This document shows positions 17,901 through 25,307 of a stretch of 36,166 nt of DNA, in pieces (the first letter of the stretch is position 1; each line of letters opens with the position of its first letter). This stretch comes from JAFDXJ01 sp039811225 (GTDB taxonomy: Bacteria > Bacteroidota > Bacteroidia > Chitinophagales > Chitinophagaceae). The stretch spans positions 1 through 36,166 of the forward strand of contig JBDHYG010000021.1 of NCBI GenBank assembly GCA_039811225.1, read 5' to 3'. The position numbers and the translations under genes are program-made. The notes below the pieces were generated by a model. It was not told the origin of the DNA. It made no database searches and was given only the letters and a program-made list of their open reading frames with translations.

Positions 17901-18149
17901 TACTACAACATCTTTTGGCATATAACCTACAGAACTAACTGTAAGCACCGTACCAGCTGATGCTTTAATTAAGAATGTGCCGTTCGCATCGGCAGAAACC
18001 CCTGTTTTACCATTCTTCACTTTCACAGAAGCGAAAGGGATGGGCTGCCCTTTGTCATCGGTAACTTTACCGGAAGTAGTTTGTGCCTGTGCAAACCCCA
18101 CTAAGAAGGTCAGCATCAGCACAGAAAAGAATACTACAAGTTTTCTCAT
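14913..18149 (-). CDS. SusC/RagA-family TonB-linked outer-membrane transporter
   Basis: This is a 1078-residue TonB-dependent outer-membrane channel. It has a signal peptide (about 1-22, ending FAQAQ), a carboxypeptidase-regulatory-like domain (about 24-107, starting GKVTDDKGQPIPFASV), a plug (about 108-230, with LVGKVAGVQFRSQ, ARIRGG and the family motif ITVLKGANATALFGANAANG in part) and a long beta-barrel ending in the aromatic residue of NVKLNF. It has no N-terminal secretin/STN domain of the kind that signals to FecR anti-sigma factors, so trans-envelope sigma signalling is unlikely through this protein. It heads the susC-susD-lipoprotein operon. A TATATTTG promoter element lies 27 bases before the ATG. 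The ligand is unknown. Confidence 0.96.
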   Translation of the reverse strand: MRKLVVFFSVLMLTFLVGFAQAQTTSGKVTDDKGQPIPFASVKVKNGKTGVSADANGTFLIKASAGTVLTVSSVGYMPKDVVVDESGKLLVQLVKSAAGDLSEVIVTTAFGVKQEQRTTPFSAQVIKSDALNIIPQSNLNNALVGKVAGVQFRSQSGTKLNSQAFARIRGGLALSGDVSPIYVVNGTVIGNSYDIDPDNVESITVLKGANATALFGANAANGAIVITTKRAGAGSQSISINQGVTFDRVSRLMKFQNTFAGGGVNTLTTYHWKPGDPAEWQALDGKQFLDFTDDSSWGPYMLGQEYIPWYAFVPGTSYSYKTASLTPQPDNVRDFWNSNKAYSTNSNVSFAKGGDGYNVRMNYSKEFIKGLIPDSKSDRNIIGVAADFDLNKYVSAGIDVTYNTQKIQGQFDDGYANNTSGNFGQWGHRDLDLVFMKELKDYPTPIGTINTWNWSANPDGYDPNNPGGFYKANYWYNFYSYQDNNINNQRRDRLYGNTYIKVKINNNLSVKGTIRRDGLTSYWESRTTSLLEQSAGQTGVLAYYGTGNSSSSTTDYELVANYNQSFLNNDLGVTLLAGVDMNRYIYKDNSASTTNGFKIPDLYTISNSKDNPSFGNTRLENQTNSWFTSGSVEYKKFISATFALRQDYSSTLPAGDNSLFYPSVGFAFTPSEFFKDKISWLSFTKLYGSWGKKPLGLGIYATNFGYGVGSNTYNGNFLMSFPDGIPDPGLHGSLITSYEGGLELRFLKNRFGFNVNYYNEKMSEQPVNISVAGESGVTSKTVNAASVSREGLEFTFDGRIINNKNFTWTVTKTLGWLISNKVNQIIEGQDRIQPSGWIGAFGTRYASAYQVLGQDWGQLIGGGFMYGDNHQPMIDPNTGLYVTGDANYQWGGIVPKLTGGLQSLMTYKNFSLNISLDYQSGGHFFSLSESWSMFSGTIDYTDDVNDRGVNVRDPLSQGGGVHVTGVSSVDGKTPIDMYVDGFTYFHQFYSNKIAAPFIHKLSYIKLREVSLGYNLPVKNWSFANKWLKGASVSVIASSPWIIYSDSKNFDPSEISGVYGEDGNLPPVRSIGFNVKLNF

Positions 18150-18176
18150 GTGACTATTGTTTTAAAAATTTGCGGA

Positions 18177-18184
18177 CAAATATA
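18177..18184 (-). promoter_or_regulatory. Bacteroidota -7 promoter element of susC
   Basis: The minus strand reads TATATTTG, an exact TAnnTTTG match, 27 bases before the susC ATG. About 20 bases further upstream the minus strand has only a weak TTTTAA in place of the -33 TTTG. Confidence 0.5.
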
Positions 18185-18463
18185 GGGAATAATGAACATG
18201 CCGTTAAAATAATTTAAAAAACATGTTAATTTCCCAATTCACCTTTAATAGACAAATTGTTAAAGCAAATCGTTGCCTGTATTGGGAAGAGATTCTTAAA
18301 TAATAATATAACATGTTGATAATCATCAATATAAATTTAGTTTACTTTATCAGCAATAAAAAAATTTTGCCCCTCTTTAACCTAATTTTTTTCAAATAAA
18401 ATTTAAATAAAAAGTGAACATAACTTTTCCCCGGTAAATAGAAAGCCATTCCCATCGGCCGCT

Positions 18464-18471
18464 TACCTTTG
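18464..18471 (+). promoter_or_regulatory. Bacteroidota -7 promoter element of folD
   Basis: TACCTTTG, an exact TAnnTTTG match, ends only five bases before the ATG at 18477. Transcription would therefore begin at or very near the start codon, giving a leaderless or almost leaderless mRNA. Confidence 0.55.
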
Positions 18472-18476
18472 CACCC

Positions 18477-19358
18477 ATGTTGATACTCGATGGAAAAAAA
18501 GCTTCCTTACAGCTGAAAGAAGACTTGAAAAATGCAGTCAGTAAACTGACTGCTTCCGGGAAACGCCCCCCACATCTGGCTGCTATTTTAGTGGGCCATG
18601 ACGGAGCCAGTGAAACCTACATTAACAGTAAGGTAAAAAACTGTGCAGCAGTTGGATTCCAATCTACACTGGTTCGTTTTGAGGCCGATATCCCGGAAGC
18701 AACCTTGCTGGAAAAAATTGCCCACTTCAACCAGGATGCCGCTATTGACGGGATTTTGGTGCAATTACCACTGCCCAAACACATTGCAGAACAAAAAATA
18801 ATTGAAGCCATACACCCGGGAAAAGACGTGGACGGTTTTCATCCGTTAAATGCCGGAAGGTTGGTCCAGGGTAAACCGGCTTTTATTTCAGCCACCCCCT
18901 ACGGTATCCTGCTCCTGCTGGAATATTATCAAATAGAAACAGCCGGAAAAAATGCCGTAGTAATTGGCCGGAGCAATATTGTCGGCCGGCCCATGAGTAT
19001 TTTACTCAGCAATAATACACCACATGGCAATTGTACCGTTACACTCTGCCATTCACACACTAAAGATTTAGCTGAAATATGCCGACGTGCTGATATACTC
19101 GTAGCCGCATTGGGCAAGCCGGGTTTTGTAAAAGCAGATATGGTAAAAGAAGGCGCCATGGTGATAGATGTGGGTATTACCCGTATTGCAGATGCATCGA
19201 AAAAAAGTGGTTACCGTTTGGCGGGTGATGTGGATTTTGAGCAGGTAGCTCCCAAAACTTTTGCCATTACACCTGTTCCCGGTGGCGTAGGCCTGATGAC
19301 TATTGCCGGCCTTTTACAAAATACTTTTCAGGCGTATAATGCAACGCAACATGACTAA
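18477..19358 (+). CDS. folD: Bifunctional methylenetetrahydrofolate dehydrogenase/cyclohydrolase FolD
   Basis: This 293-residue cytoplasmic enzyme interconverts 5,10-methylene-, 5,10-methenyl- and 10-formyl-tetrahydrofolate with NADP. The cyclohydrolase motif YINSKVKNC carries the catalytic lysine (Lys52). The nucleotide-binding segment VIGRSNIVGRPMSILL and the C-terminal signature TPVPGGVGLMT are clear, although GVGLMT replaces the more common GVGPMT. The length is normal. The ATG is supported by its closeness to the -7 element (18464-18471). The 3' end overlaps the likely queE start by eight bases, so the two genes are probably translationally coupled. 10-formyl-THF also feeds purine synthesis. 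Confidence 0.97.
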   Translation: MLILDGKKASLQLKEDLKNAVSKLTASGKRPPHLAAILVGHDGASETYINSKVKNCAAVGFQSTLVRFEADIPEATLLEKIAHFNQDAAIDGILVQLPLPKHIAEQKIIEAIHPGKDVDGFHPLNAGRLVQGKPAFISATPYGILLLLEYYQIETAGKNAVVIGRSNIVGRPMSILLSNNTPHGNCTVTLCHSHTKDLAEICRRADILVAALGKPGFVKADMVKEGAMVIDVGITRIADASKKSGYRLAGDVDFEQVAPKTFAITPVPGGVGLMTIAGLLQNTFQAYNATQHD

Positions 19359-19980
19359 GCAAGCTTCCCTGCCTTCAATTGACACATCGCTTCCATTGAT
19401 GGAAGCATTTTATACCTTACAAGGAGAAGGATTTCACCAGGGTAAGGCCGCTTATTTTATCCGGTTGGCCGGTTGCCCCGTTGGTTGTGTCTGGTGCGAT
19501 GTAAAAGAGAGCTGGGATGAAACGAAACACGAAAAAAAAACAGTACGGCAAATTATTAAAGCGGCTTCTACATTTCCCAAAAGTATAGCAGTTGTTACCG
19601 GCGGAGAACCTTGCATGCATGACCTGCATGCCCTGACTTTTCACTTAAAGAAAAATTCTTTTGCTACACACCTGGAAACCTCCGGGGCTTGTCCAATCAC
19701 CGGAAACTGGGACTGGATCTGTCTTTCACCAAAAAAATTTCAAGCGCCACTAGAAGAAAACATAGCATTGGCTCATGAATTAAAAGTAGTCATCTACAAC
19801 AAATCGGATTTCAACTGGGCAGAAAAATATGCCGCAAAAGTGAACGCATCCTGCCAATTATTTTTACAACCGGAATGGAGCAAAGAAAAAAAAATGCTCC
19901 CACTGATCATTGCATATATCCAGGAAAATCCCACCTGGGCGCTCAGTATGCAGTTGCATAAATATTTACAATTACCCTGA
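19351..19980 (+). CDS. queE: 7-carboxy-7-deazaguanine synthase QueE
   Basis: This is a 209-residue radical-SAM enzyme that makes 7-carboxy-7-deazaguanine from 6-carboxytetrahydropterin on the queuosine/7-deazapurine pathway. The substrate-side motif FYTLQGEGFHQGKAAYFIRL is followed by the cluster-binding motif Cys42-x3-Cys46-x2-Cys49 (GCPVGCVWCD) and the SAM motif VTGGEPCMHD. The short form with CDVKESW is of the Bacteroidota type. The ATG at 19351 overlaps the folD stop (ATGACTAA, eight bases). In-frame ATG 19339 and TTG 19303 lie deeper in folD and add residues without family support. No queC, queD or queF is in the window. Confidence 0.93.
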   Translation: MTKQASLPSIDTSLPLMEAFYTLQGEGFHQGKAAYFIRLAGCPVGCVWCDVKESWDETKHEKKTVRQIIKAASTFPKSIAVVTGGEPCMHDLHALTFHLKKNSFATHLETSGACPITGNWDWICLSPKKFQAPLEENIALAHELKVVIYNKSDFNWAEKYAAKVNASCQLFLQPEWSKEKKMLPLIIAYIQENPTWALSMQLHKYLQLP

Positions 19981-20059
19981 TAAAAAATACCGGTAGTTTT
20001 AACAAGCTCCTCAACGCTGGCATGTACTTTCCCTTTACCTTTATTTTTTAAAGCAGTGC

Positions 20060-21973
20060 ATGAAAAAATTCATCTTTTTCTTTTGTCTATTTTATATTCA
20101 ACATATTGTATCCGCACAGGTGTATGACCCGGAAAGCATCAATAAGAAAGCGGTTGATGTGTATAATAAAGCCATGGAAGAACTACAATATGGCGATACG
20201 AAAAATGCCTTGCCCTATTTATTAAAGGCCATTGAATTGGATAAGAATTATATGGATGCATACCTTTCACTGGCAGGTGTTTTTGGAGAGTTGAAAATGT
20301 ATGATAAAAGTGTGACGATGTATGCCCTGGCACAAAAACAGGATACCGCTTATTTCAAGTATTATAAATTGCCTTATTCCATCAACCTGGCCGGTATGGG
20401 CAAATTTGAAGAGGCCCTGCAAATGATCAATGAATTTTTACAAATTCCCAACCTGGGTGAGAAGAGTATCAAAAGTGGCTTGTACCGGAAATCTACGTAC
20501 CAGTTTGCACTTGATTTTGCCAAAGCGCATCCGGAGCAGTTTTCCTTTACTCCGGAAAATTTAGGTGATCATGTCAACTCTGCATACTCTGAATACTATC
20601 CTTCATTTACAATCGATGACAGCCTGCTTGTTTTCACCAGGCGCGGGGAAGGTATCCGGGAAGATTTTATGGAAAGCGCTATCTCCAAAGAGGGTTATGA
20701 TCAGGCAACACGCATTCAGGGCACTTTGAATGAACAACCTTCGAAAGGCGGGATCAATATTTCGCAGGATGGGGAATGGCTTGTTTTTGCGGGCAATTTT
20801 GGCCGGCAGGGTTTTGGTGATTTTGATATTTATATTTCATACAATACACCTACCGGCTGGAGTGATCCGATTAATTTGGGCCCCGGTATCAATACTGAAT
20901 TCTGGGAAAGCTCACCCAGCCTCAGCCCCGATAAGAATACACTTTATTTCAGTAGTAACCGGCCGGGCGGCTATGGTGGCAAAGATTTATATATCAGCCA
21001 CCGAAAACCAAATGGCACCTGGTCGGCAGCAGAGAATATGGGACCTTCGGTAAATACGGCCGGCGATGAACTGGCGCCCTTTATTCATGCCGATAACCAA
21101 ACATTATTTTTTACATCTAATGGCCTGACCGGATACGGTGGTACAGATATTTTCATGCTGCGTAAAGACATTCAAGGAAAATGGGGCCAACCGGAAAACT
21201 TAGGTTATCCCATTAATACCATTGAAAATGAAGGCAGCCTGTTTGTAGCATCCGATGGTATCACGGCCTATTATGCCAGCGACCGCGCCGATAGCCGTGG
21301 CGGGCTCGATTTATATAAATTTATGTTACCCAAAAATGACCGGCCCATCAAGACTTTGTATGTCCAGGGAACAGTATATGATTCCCTCACTAAAAAAAAT
21401 ATTCCCTGTGCAGTGGAACTGAGTGATGATGCCACACAAAACCTGGTAACGCGTATTCAAACAGATGAAACGGGATTTTATTTTATCACCTTACCCGTAG
21501 GAAAAAATTATACATTCACGGTAAACAGGAAAGGTTATTTATTTTATAGCGACACGTTTGACCTGCAAAAGCAGGATGCTTTTACCACAGTAGTGAAAAA
21601 CATCGCCTTGCAACCGGTAACCTTACATGCAACGGTTACATTGAAAAATATCCGTTTTGAATCCAATTCATATGCCTTGCTACCCGTGAGTTTAATAGAA
21701 CTGGATAAACTGCTGCAATTGATGCAGGATAACTCACATATGAAAGTAGAGATCAGTGGCCACACAGATAATATCGGCAATGAAAATGATAACCAGGTAT
21801 TATCTGAAAAAAGAGCACAGGCAGTGGCGGATTATTTAATCAGTAAAGGCATTGCCGCCAACCGATTAACCTGGAAAGGATATGGCGAAACAAAACCCAT
21901 TGCCTCCAATGAAACCGAGACCGGACGGGCCCAAAACCGCCGTACTACTTTTACGGTAACGGGTTTGGAATAA
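20060..21973 (+). CDS. PorE-like OmpA-family protein (TPR, PD40 propeller, CRD, OmpA)
   Basis: This 637-residue secreted protein has a signal peptide (about 1-19), then TPR-like helices (about 28-125) and a PD40/WD40-like beta-propeller (about 190-420) with repeated SPSLSPDKNTLYFSSNRPGG-type blades and GGxD[LI][YF] ends. A carboxypeptidase-regulatory-like beta-sandwich (about 430-515) and a C-terminal OmpA peptidoglycan-binding domain (about 525-637; SGHTDNIG and AQNRRTTF motifs) follow. This order of domains matches PorE, the periplasmic component of the type IX secretion system that links the apparatus to peptidoglycan. Many Bacteroidota have several paralogues with this layout, so I call it PorE-like, not PorE. 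It follows queE after 79 bases; a weak TACCTTTA lies in the gap. Confidence 0.88.
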   Translation: MKKFIFFFCLFYIQHIVSAQVYDPESINKKAVDVYNKAMEELQYGDTKNALPYLLKAIELDKNYMDAYLSLAGVFGELKMYDKSVTMYALAQKQDTAYFKYYKLPYSINLAGMGKFEEALQMINEFLQIPNLGEKSIKSGLYRKSTYQFALDFAKAHPEQFSFTPENLGDHVNSAYSEYYPSFTIDDSLLVFTRRGEGIREDFMESAISKEGYDQATRIQGTLNEQPSKGGINISQDGEWLVFAGNFGRQGFGDFDIYISYNTPTGWSDPINLGPGINTEFWESSPSLSPDKNTLYFSSNRPGGYGGKDLYISHRKPNGTWSAAENMGPSVNTAGDELAPFIHADNQTLFFTSNGLTGYGGTDIFMLRKDIQGKWGQPENLGYPINTIENEGSLFVASDGITAYYASDRADSRGGLDLYKFMLPKNDRPIKTLYVQGTVYDSLTKKNIPCAVELSDDATQNLVTRIQTDETGFYFITLPVGKNYTFTVNRKGYLFYSDTFDLQKQDAFTTVVKNIALQPVTLHATVTLKNIRFESNSYALLPVSLIELDKLLQLMQDNSHMKVEISGHTDNIGNENDNQVLSEKRAQAVADYLISKGIAANRLTWKGYGETKPIASNETETGRAQNRRTTFTVTGLE

Positions 21974-22057
21974 TGGCATTTGTTAATGAAAGCCTGCTGA
22001 AAAAATAATATTGTGGTAAATAAAGCCTGCTCCCATGATGGGTAAAATTTATGGAAA

Positions 22058-22065
22058 TAAATTTG
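22058..22065 (+). promoter_or_regulatory. Bacteroidota -7 promoter element of the small gene at 22093
   Basis: TAAATTTG matches TAnnTTTG exactly and ends 27 bases before the ATG at 22093. It lies inside the extra codons that would follow an upstream ATG at 22051, which argues for the shorter gene. Confidence 0.42.
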
Positions 22066-22092
22066 CACACAATATCAGGCAATCCCAACGCA

Positions 22093-22335
22093 ATGGAAAG
22101 AGAATTAATTTTAGCACTGAAGAAAAATGCCGGCAACAAAGAACGATTGAATGCCGAGATCAGTATTTTCAAAAAAATATTGCCGGTTATTGAATCTTTC
22201 CATTCCTTTCAACGCAGTTTTGATTTTTTTGATTTACACCATAACAAATCTGTGCGGAACCTGCAAAAACAAAATAAAATTTTCCAGGCTGGCCTGGAAA
22301 ATTCAACACGTTTTTTGGCTATCTGTAAAAACTAA
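22093..22335 (+). CDS. Small hypothetical protein (80 residues)
   Basis: I do not recognise this protein. It has 80 residues, is basic and mainly helical by eye (MERELILALKKNAGNKERLN, then IFKKILPVIESFHSF), without signal peptide or membrane segment, so it is probably cytoplasmic. Codon choice resembles its neighbours. The ATG at 22093 is preferred over the in-frame ATG at 22051 because a -7 promoter element lies between them. It is convergent with kbl, with 13 bases between the stops. It could be a lineage-restricted gene; the protein-level evidence is limited to a plausible reading frame plus promoter. Confidence 0.6.
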   Translation: MERELILALKKNAGNKERLNAEISIFKKILPVIESFHSFQRSFDFFDLHHNKSVRNLQKQNKIFQAGLENSTRFLAICKN

Positions 22336-22348
22336 GTACGTTTTGCCT

Positions 22349-23536
22349 TTATTTCAATACACCTAATTCTTTGCCTACTTTGGTAAAGGCTGCAATGGCT
22401 TTATCTAAATGGGCTTGTGTATGTGCCGCACTTAACTGGACACGTATCCTGGCCTGCCCCTTCGCTACTACGGGGAAGAAAAAGCCGATCACATAAATAT
22501 TTTCATCTAATAATTTAGCCGCAAATTGCTGTGCTAAAACTGCATCATACAACATGATCGGTACGATAGGATGTTCTCCCGGCTTGATATCAAAACCGGC
22601 TGCCGTCATTTTCTCCCGGAAATATTTTGTATTGCCTTCCAATGTATCCCGCAGGTTGGTAGTTTCTGTCAACATATCAAAAACCGCAATGGAAGCGCCT
22701 ACAATAGAAGGCATTACGGTATTTGAAAATAGATAGGGACGAGAACGCTGGCGTAACATGGCAATAATTTCTTTACGGCCGGATGTAAAACCACCACTGG
22801 CGCCGCCTAATGCCTTGCCAAGTGTGCCGGTGATCAGGTCTATTTTACCCATAACATCCCGGAATTCATGTGTACCTCTTCCTGTTTTACCGAGGAAACC
22901 GGTTGAATGACATTCATCCACCATCACCACTGCATCATATTTTGCAGCCAGGGCGCATATCTTATCTAACTGCGCAATGGTACCATCCATACTGAACGAA
23001 CCATCCGTTACAATAATCCGGCTCCTCAATGAAGCGGTTTCTTTTAATTTACTTTCCAGGTCATCCATATCATTATGCGCATACCGGTAACGTTGTGCTT
23101 TGCACAAACGAACCCCGTCAATAATGGATGCATGATTCAGGCTATCGCTGATGATAGCATCTTCCTCGGTAAACAATGGCTCGAATACGCCCCCATTCGC
23201 ATCAAATGCCGCGGCATATAAGATGGTATCTTCCGTACCGAGAAATGTAGATATCTTTTGCTCCAGTTCTTTATGAATGTCCTGTGTGCCACAAATAAAC
23301 CGAACACTGCTCATACCAAAACCGTGCGTATCAATTGCTTTTTTGGCAGCTTCAATCACTTTCGGGTGGGAGGATAATCCAAGGTAATTATTGGCGCAAA
23401 AATTCAAAACAGTTTTTCCGTTTACCGTTATCTCCGGCCCCTGCTCACTGGTAATGATGCGCTCCCGCTTATACAAACCGGCTTCTTCAATGCCATCTAA
23501 TTCCTTTTTTATCCGTTGTACAAATGCTTCATTCAT
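22349..23536 (-). CDS. kbl: Glycine C-acetyltransferase (2-amino-3-ketobutyrate CoA ligase)
   Basis: This is a 395-residue PLP enzyme of the alpha-oxoamine synthase family that cleaves 2-amino-3-oxobutyrate with CoA to glycine and acetyl-CoA in threonine breakdown. The PLP lysine is Lys241 in TGTLGKALGG. The segments VDECHSTGFLG, GRGTHEF and RQRSRPYLFSN are typical of KBL rather than of serine palmitoyltransferase or BioF. The length matches E. coli Kbl closely. The start is the ATG at 23536, with a TATATTTG element 16 bases upstream; an ATG at 23671 would add 45 unrelated residues across that promoter. Threonine dehydrogenase (tdh) is not adjacent. Divergent from the ECF sigma operon. Confidence 0.94.
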   Translation of the reverse strand: MNEAFVQRIKKELDGIEEAGLYKRERIITSEQGPEITVNGKTVLNFCANNYLGLSSHPKVIEAAKKAIDTHGFGMSSVRFICGTQDIHKELEQKISTFLGTEDTILYAAAFDANGGVFEPLFTEEDAIISDSLNHASIIDGVRLCKAQRYRYAHNDMDDLESKLKETASLRSRIIVTDGSFSMDGTIAQLDKICALAAKYDAVVMVDECHSTGFLGKTGRGTHEFRDVMGKIDLITGTLGKALGGASGGFTSGRKEIIAMLRQRSRPYLFSNTVMPSIVGASIAVFDMLTETTNLRDTLEGNTKYFREKMTAAGFDIKPGEHPIVPIMLYDAVLAQQFAAKLLDENIYVIGFFFPVVAKGQARIRVQLSAAHTQAHLDKAIAAFTKVGKELGVLK

Positions 23537-23552
23537 ACGATTGTGTTTTTTG

Positions 23553-23560
23553 CAAATATA
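23553..23560 (-). promoter_or_regulatory. Bacteroidota -7 promoter element of kbl
   Basis: The minus strand reads TATATTTG, an exact TAnnTTTG match, 16 bases before the ATG at 23536. It decides the kbl start against the longer open frame. Confidence 0.52.
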
Positions 23561-23682
23561 AGTTGACTGCCAGATATAAGGTGGTAGATTTGTTTGAAAA
23601 AAAATACATTCCCTGTAACATTTTCGCAGGTCAAACGTATTAAGAACAAATTTGCATTGCAAAAAAGACAAGCCGGGTATTT

Positions 23683-24165
23683 ATGACAGAAAAGGAATAT
23701 AATGATTGCGTGACTTCATATGCAGATAATGTTTTTCGCTTCATCGTAAAAAATTTGCGGCACGAAGAGGAAGCAAAAGATATTGTACAAAGCGCTTTTG
23801 AAAAATTATGGCTGAATCGCGAACAAGTGGATAATATAAAATGCAAATCCTATTTATTCACCGTTGCGTATCACCAGATGATCGATCATTTGCGGAAAGC
23901 AAAAAGGGTGCATTTAAAAGAAAGTTTGCCCGACCAGCCAGCGCAGTTATCACCCGGCAGTGATCTGAAAAAAAATTTACAAAAGGCATTGAACCGGCTC
24001 AATGAAGTACAAAAAAGCCTGGTCATGTTGAAGGATTATGAAGGGTACAGTTATGATGAAATTGCAGAAATCACCGGATTGAACGGGAGCCAGGTAAAAG
24101 TGTACCTGCACCGGGCAAGGCTGTCCCTGCGTGCTTATTTGGTCAGCCCGGAAAATATTGTTTAA
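23683..24165 (+). CDS. ECF-type RNA polymerase sigma factor
   Basis: This 160-residue sigma-70 family factor is short, with only regions 2 and 4. Region 2 (about 5-78) contains HEEEAKDIVQSAFEKLW and AYHQMIDHLRKAKR. Region 4 (about 100-150) contains LNEVQKSLVMLKDYEGYSYDEI and the recognition helix GLNGSQVKVYLHRAR (given in pieces). It is 15 bases upstream of a membrane protein with duplicated anti-sigma-like modules, and a beta-barrel gene follows, so the three form an operon. Such sigma factors are normally held at the membrane by the neighbouring anti-sigma factor. No TAnnTTTG element is seen upstream, so it may use an alternative promoter, perhaps its own. Confidence 0.93.
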   Translation: MTEKEYNDCVTSYADNVFRFIVKNLRHEEEAKDIVQSAFEKLWLNREQVDNIKCKSYLFTVAYHQMIDHLRKAKRVHLKESLPDQPAQLSPGSDLKKNLQKALNRLNEVQKSLVMLKDYEGYSYDEIAEITGLNGSQVKVYLHRARLSLRAYLVSPENIV

Positions 24166-24180
24166 CCCGCTTAGAAATGA

Positions 24181-25284
24181 ATGTATATGGAACCACTGAA
24201 TAGAAATACATACGAGGCATACTTCCTTCTCTATGTGGACAATGAATTGTCGCCCACTGAACGCCGGGAAGTGGAAGATTTTGTACAACTGCATCCTGAC
24301 CTGCAACCAGAATTCCAATCACTCCTGGATGCTACGCTTTCCCCGGATGAGCAAATGCAGTTCCCGGCAAAAGAAATATTACACCGGCAGGAAACTTTTA
24401 TCCATACCGGAAATTATACAACTGTATCCCTGCTTTATATTGATAATGAATTAACGGAAACAGAACGTGGCCTGGTAGAAAAATTTTATGTAGCGCACCC
24501 TGCCCTGTTGAAAGAATGGGAAACCCTGCAACAAACCGTTCTGCCCGAAGAGAAGATCATTTTCAAAGACAAAAAAAGTTTGTACAAAAAAACAACACCT
24601 GTATATGTTATCGGCTGGAAACAACTGGCAGCAATAGCAGCCGTTCTCCTGCTCGTCGTAGCTGCCTGGTGGTTTTATCCTCATACAAAAGAAGCACCCA
24701 TTTTGGCAAAAACAACTTCCCAACCTACCCCAGTAAAACAAGATCCTGCTTCCACACAACCGGCTAATCGCGCCGCATTGCCTGCTGCCAAAAACAGTGA
24801 GCCGCAGGAAAAGATACAACAGGAAATAACCTATGCTTCAAATCACCCGGCCGGCATATCAACCCGGCCGGCAATAAAAAAAGAAAATACGGTGAACCAG
24901 TTAAAAAAGAATTTGCCTGACTTGCAAGCCGAAAAAAATTTAATTGCAGAAGCCCCTATGCCTAAAATACCGATAGACCAATCGGCCCCGGATCGGGAAA
25001 AACTGTTGAACAACAAAGAAACAGTGCGTGACAATAAAGATTATATGCTGACCACCACTGCCTACCAGGTTCCTGCCAAAAATATTGCCCAGGTAGCCAG
25101 TTATAAGGAATTGGATATGGCTCCGGAAGAAGATCACTCAACAGCTATAGGCATCATAGCAGTGAATAAAGAAAAACTCAATGGTTTTTTTAAACAAGTC
25201 GGTGGGCTTTTCGGCAAAAAAAATAAAAAAGCTAAAGAACAAAATGATGTTCAGATCGCTAACCTGAAAATAAACTTTAATTAA
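24181..25284 (+). CDS. Membrane protein with two tandem anti-sigma-like modules
   Basis: This 367-residue protein has two related cytoplasmic modules of about 60 residues. Module 1 (about 11-69) has LLYVDNELSPTERREVEDF, HPDLQPEF and FPAKEIL. Module 2 (about 79-137) has LLYIDNELTETERGLVEKF, HPALLKEW and FKDKKSL. One transmembrane helix follows (about 146-166), then about 200 periplasmic residues rich in Lys, Gln, Pro and Ala. The position directly after an ECF sigma gene and the topology point to an anti-sigma factor. I see no zinc-binding HxxxCxxC motif, so it is not a classical ZAS domain. A second ATG at 24187 is an equally possible start. The anti-sigma role is inferred; the duplication is seen directly. 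Confidence 0.82.
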   Translation: MYMEPLNRNTYEAYFLLYVDNELSPTERREVEDFVQLHPDLQPEFQSLLDATLSPDEQMQFPAKEILHRQETFIHTGNYTTVSLLYIDNELTETERGLVEKFYVAHPALLKEWETLQQTVLPEEKIIFKDKKSLYKKTTPVYVIGWKQLAAIAAVLLLVVAAWWFYPHTKEAPILAKTTSQPTPVKQDPASTQPANRAALPAAKNSEPQEKIQQEITYASNHPAGISTRPAIKKENTVNQLKKNLPDLQAEKNLIAEAPMPKIPIDQSAPDREKLLNNKETVRDNKDYMLTTTAYQVPAKNIAQVASYKELDMAPEEDHSTAIGIIAVNKEKLNGFFKQVGGLFGKKNKKAKEQNDVQIANLKINFN

Positions 25285-25307
25285 CCCAACTATTTAAAAA
25301 AGTAAAA

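Larger units (their letters stand above)
18150..18476. other. Intergenic region between divergent susC and folD
   Basis: This 327-base AT-rich gap has no credible coding region. It holds a TAnnTTTG promoter element for each flanking gene (18177-18184 on minus, 18464-18471 on plus). It also has two copies of the 8-base palindrome AACATGTT (18220-18227 and 18310-18317), about 43 and 133 bases upstream of the susC -7 element, which could be regulator-binding sites. I see no riboswitch or small RNA that I can support. Confidence 0.6.

Noticed and set aside
23537..23671. N-terminal extension of kbl from an ATG at 23671
   Set aside because: The extra 45 residues do not resemble the family and cover the -7 promoter element at 23553-23560; the ATG at 23536 gives the normal length.
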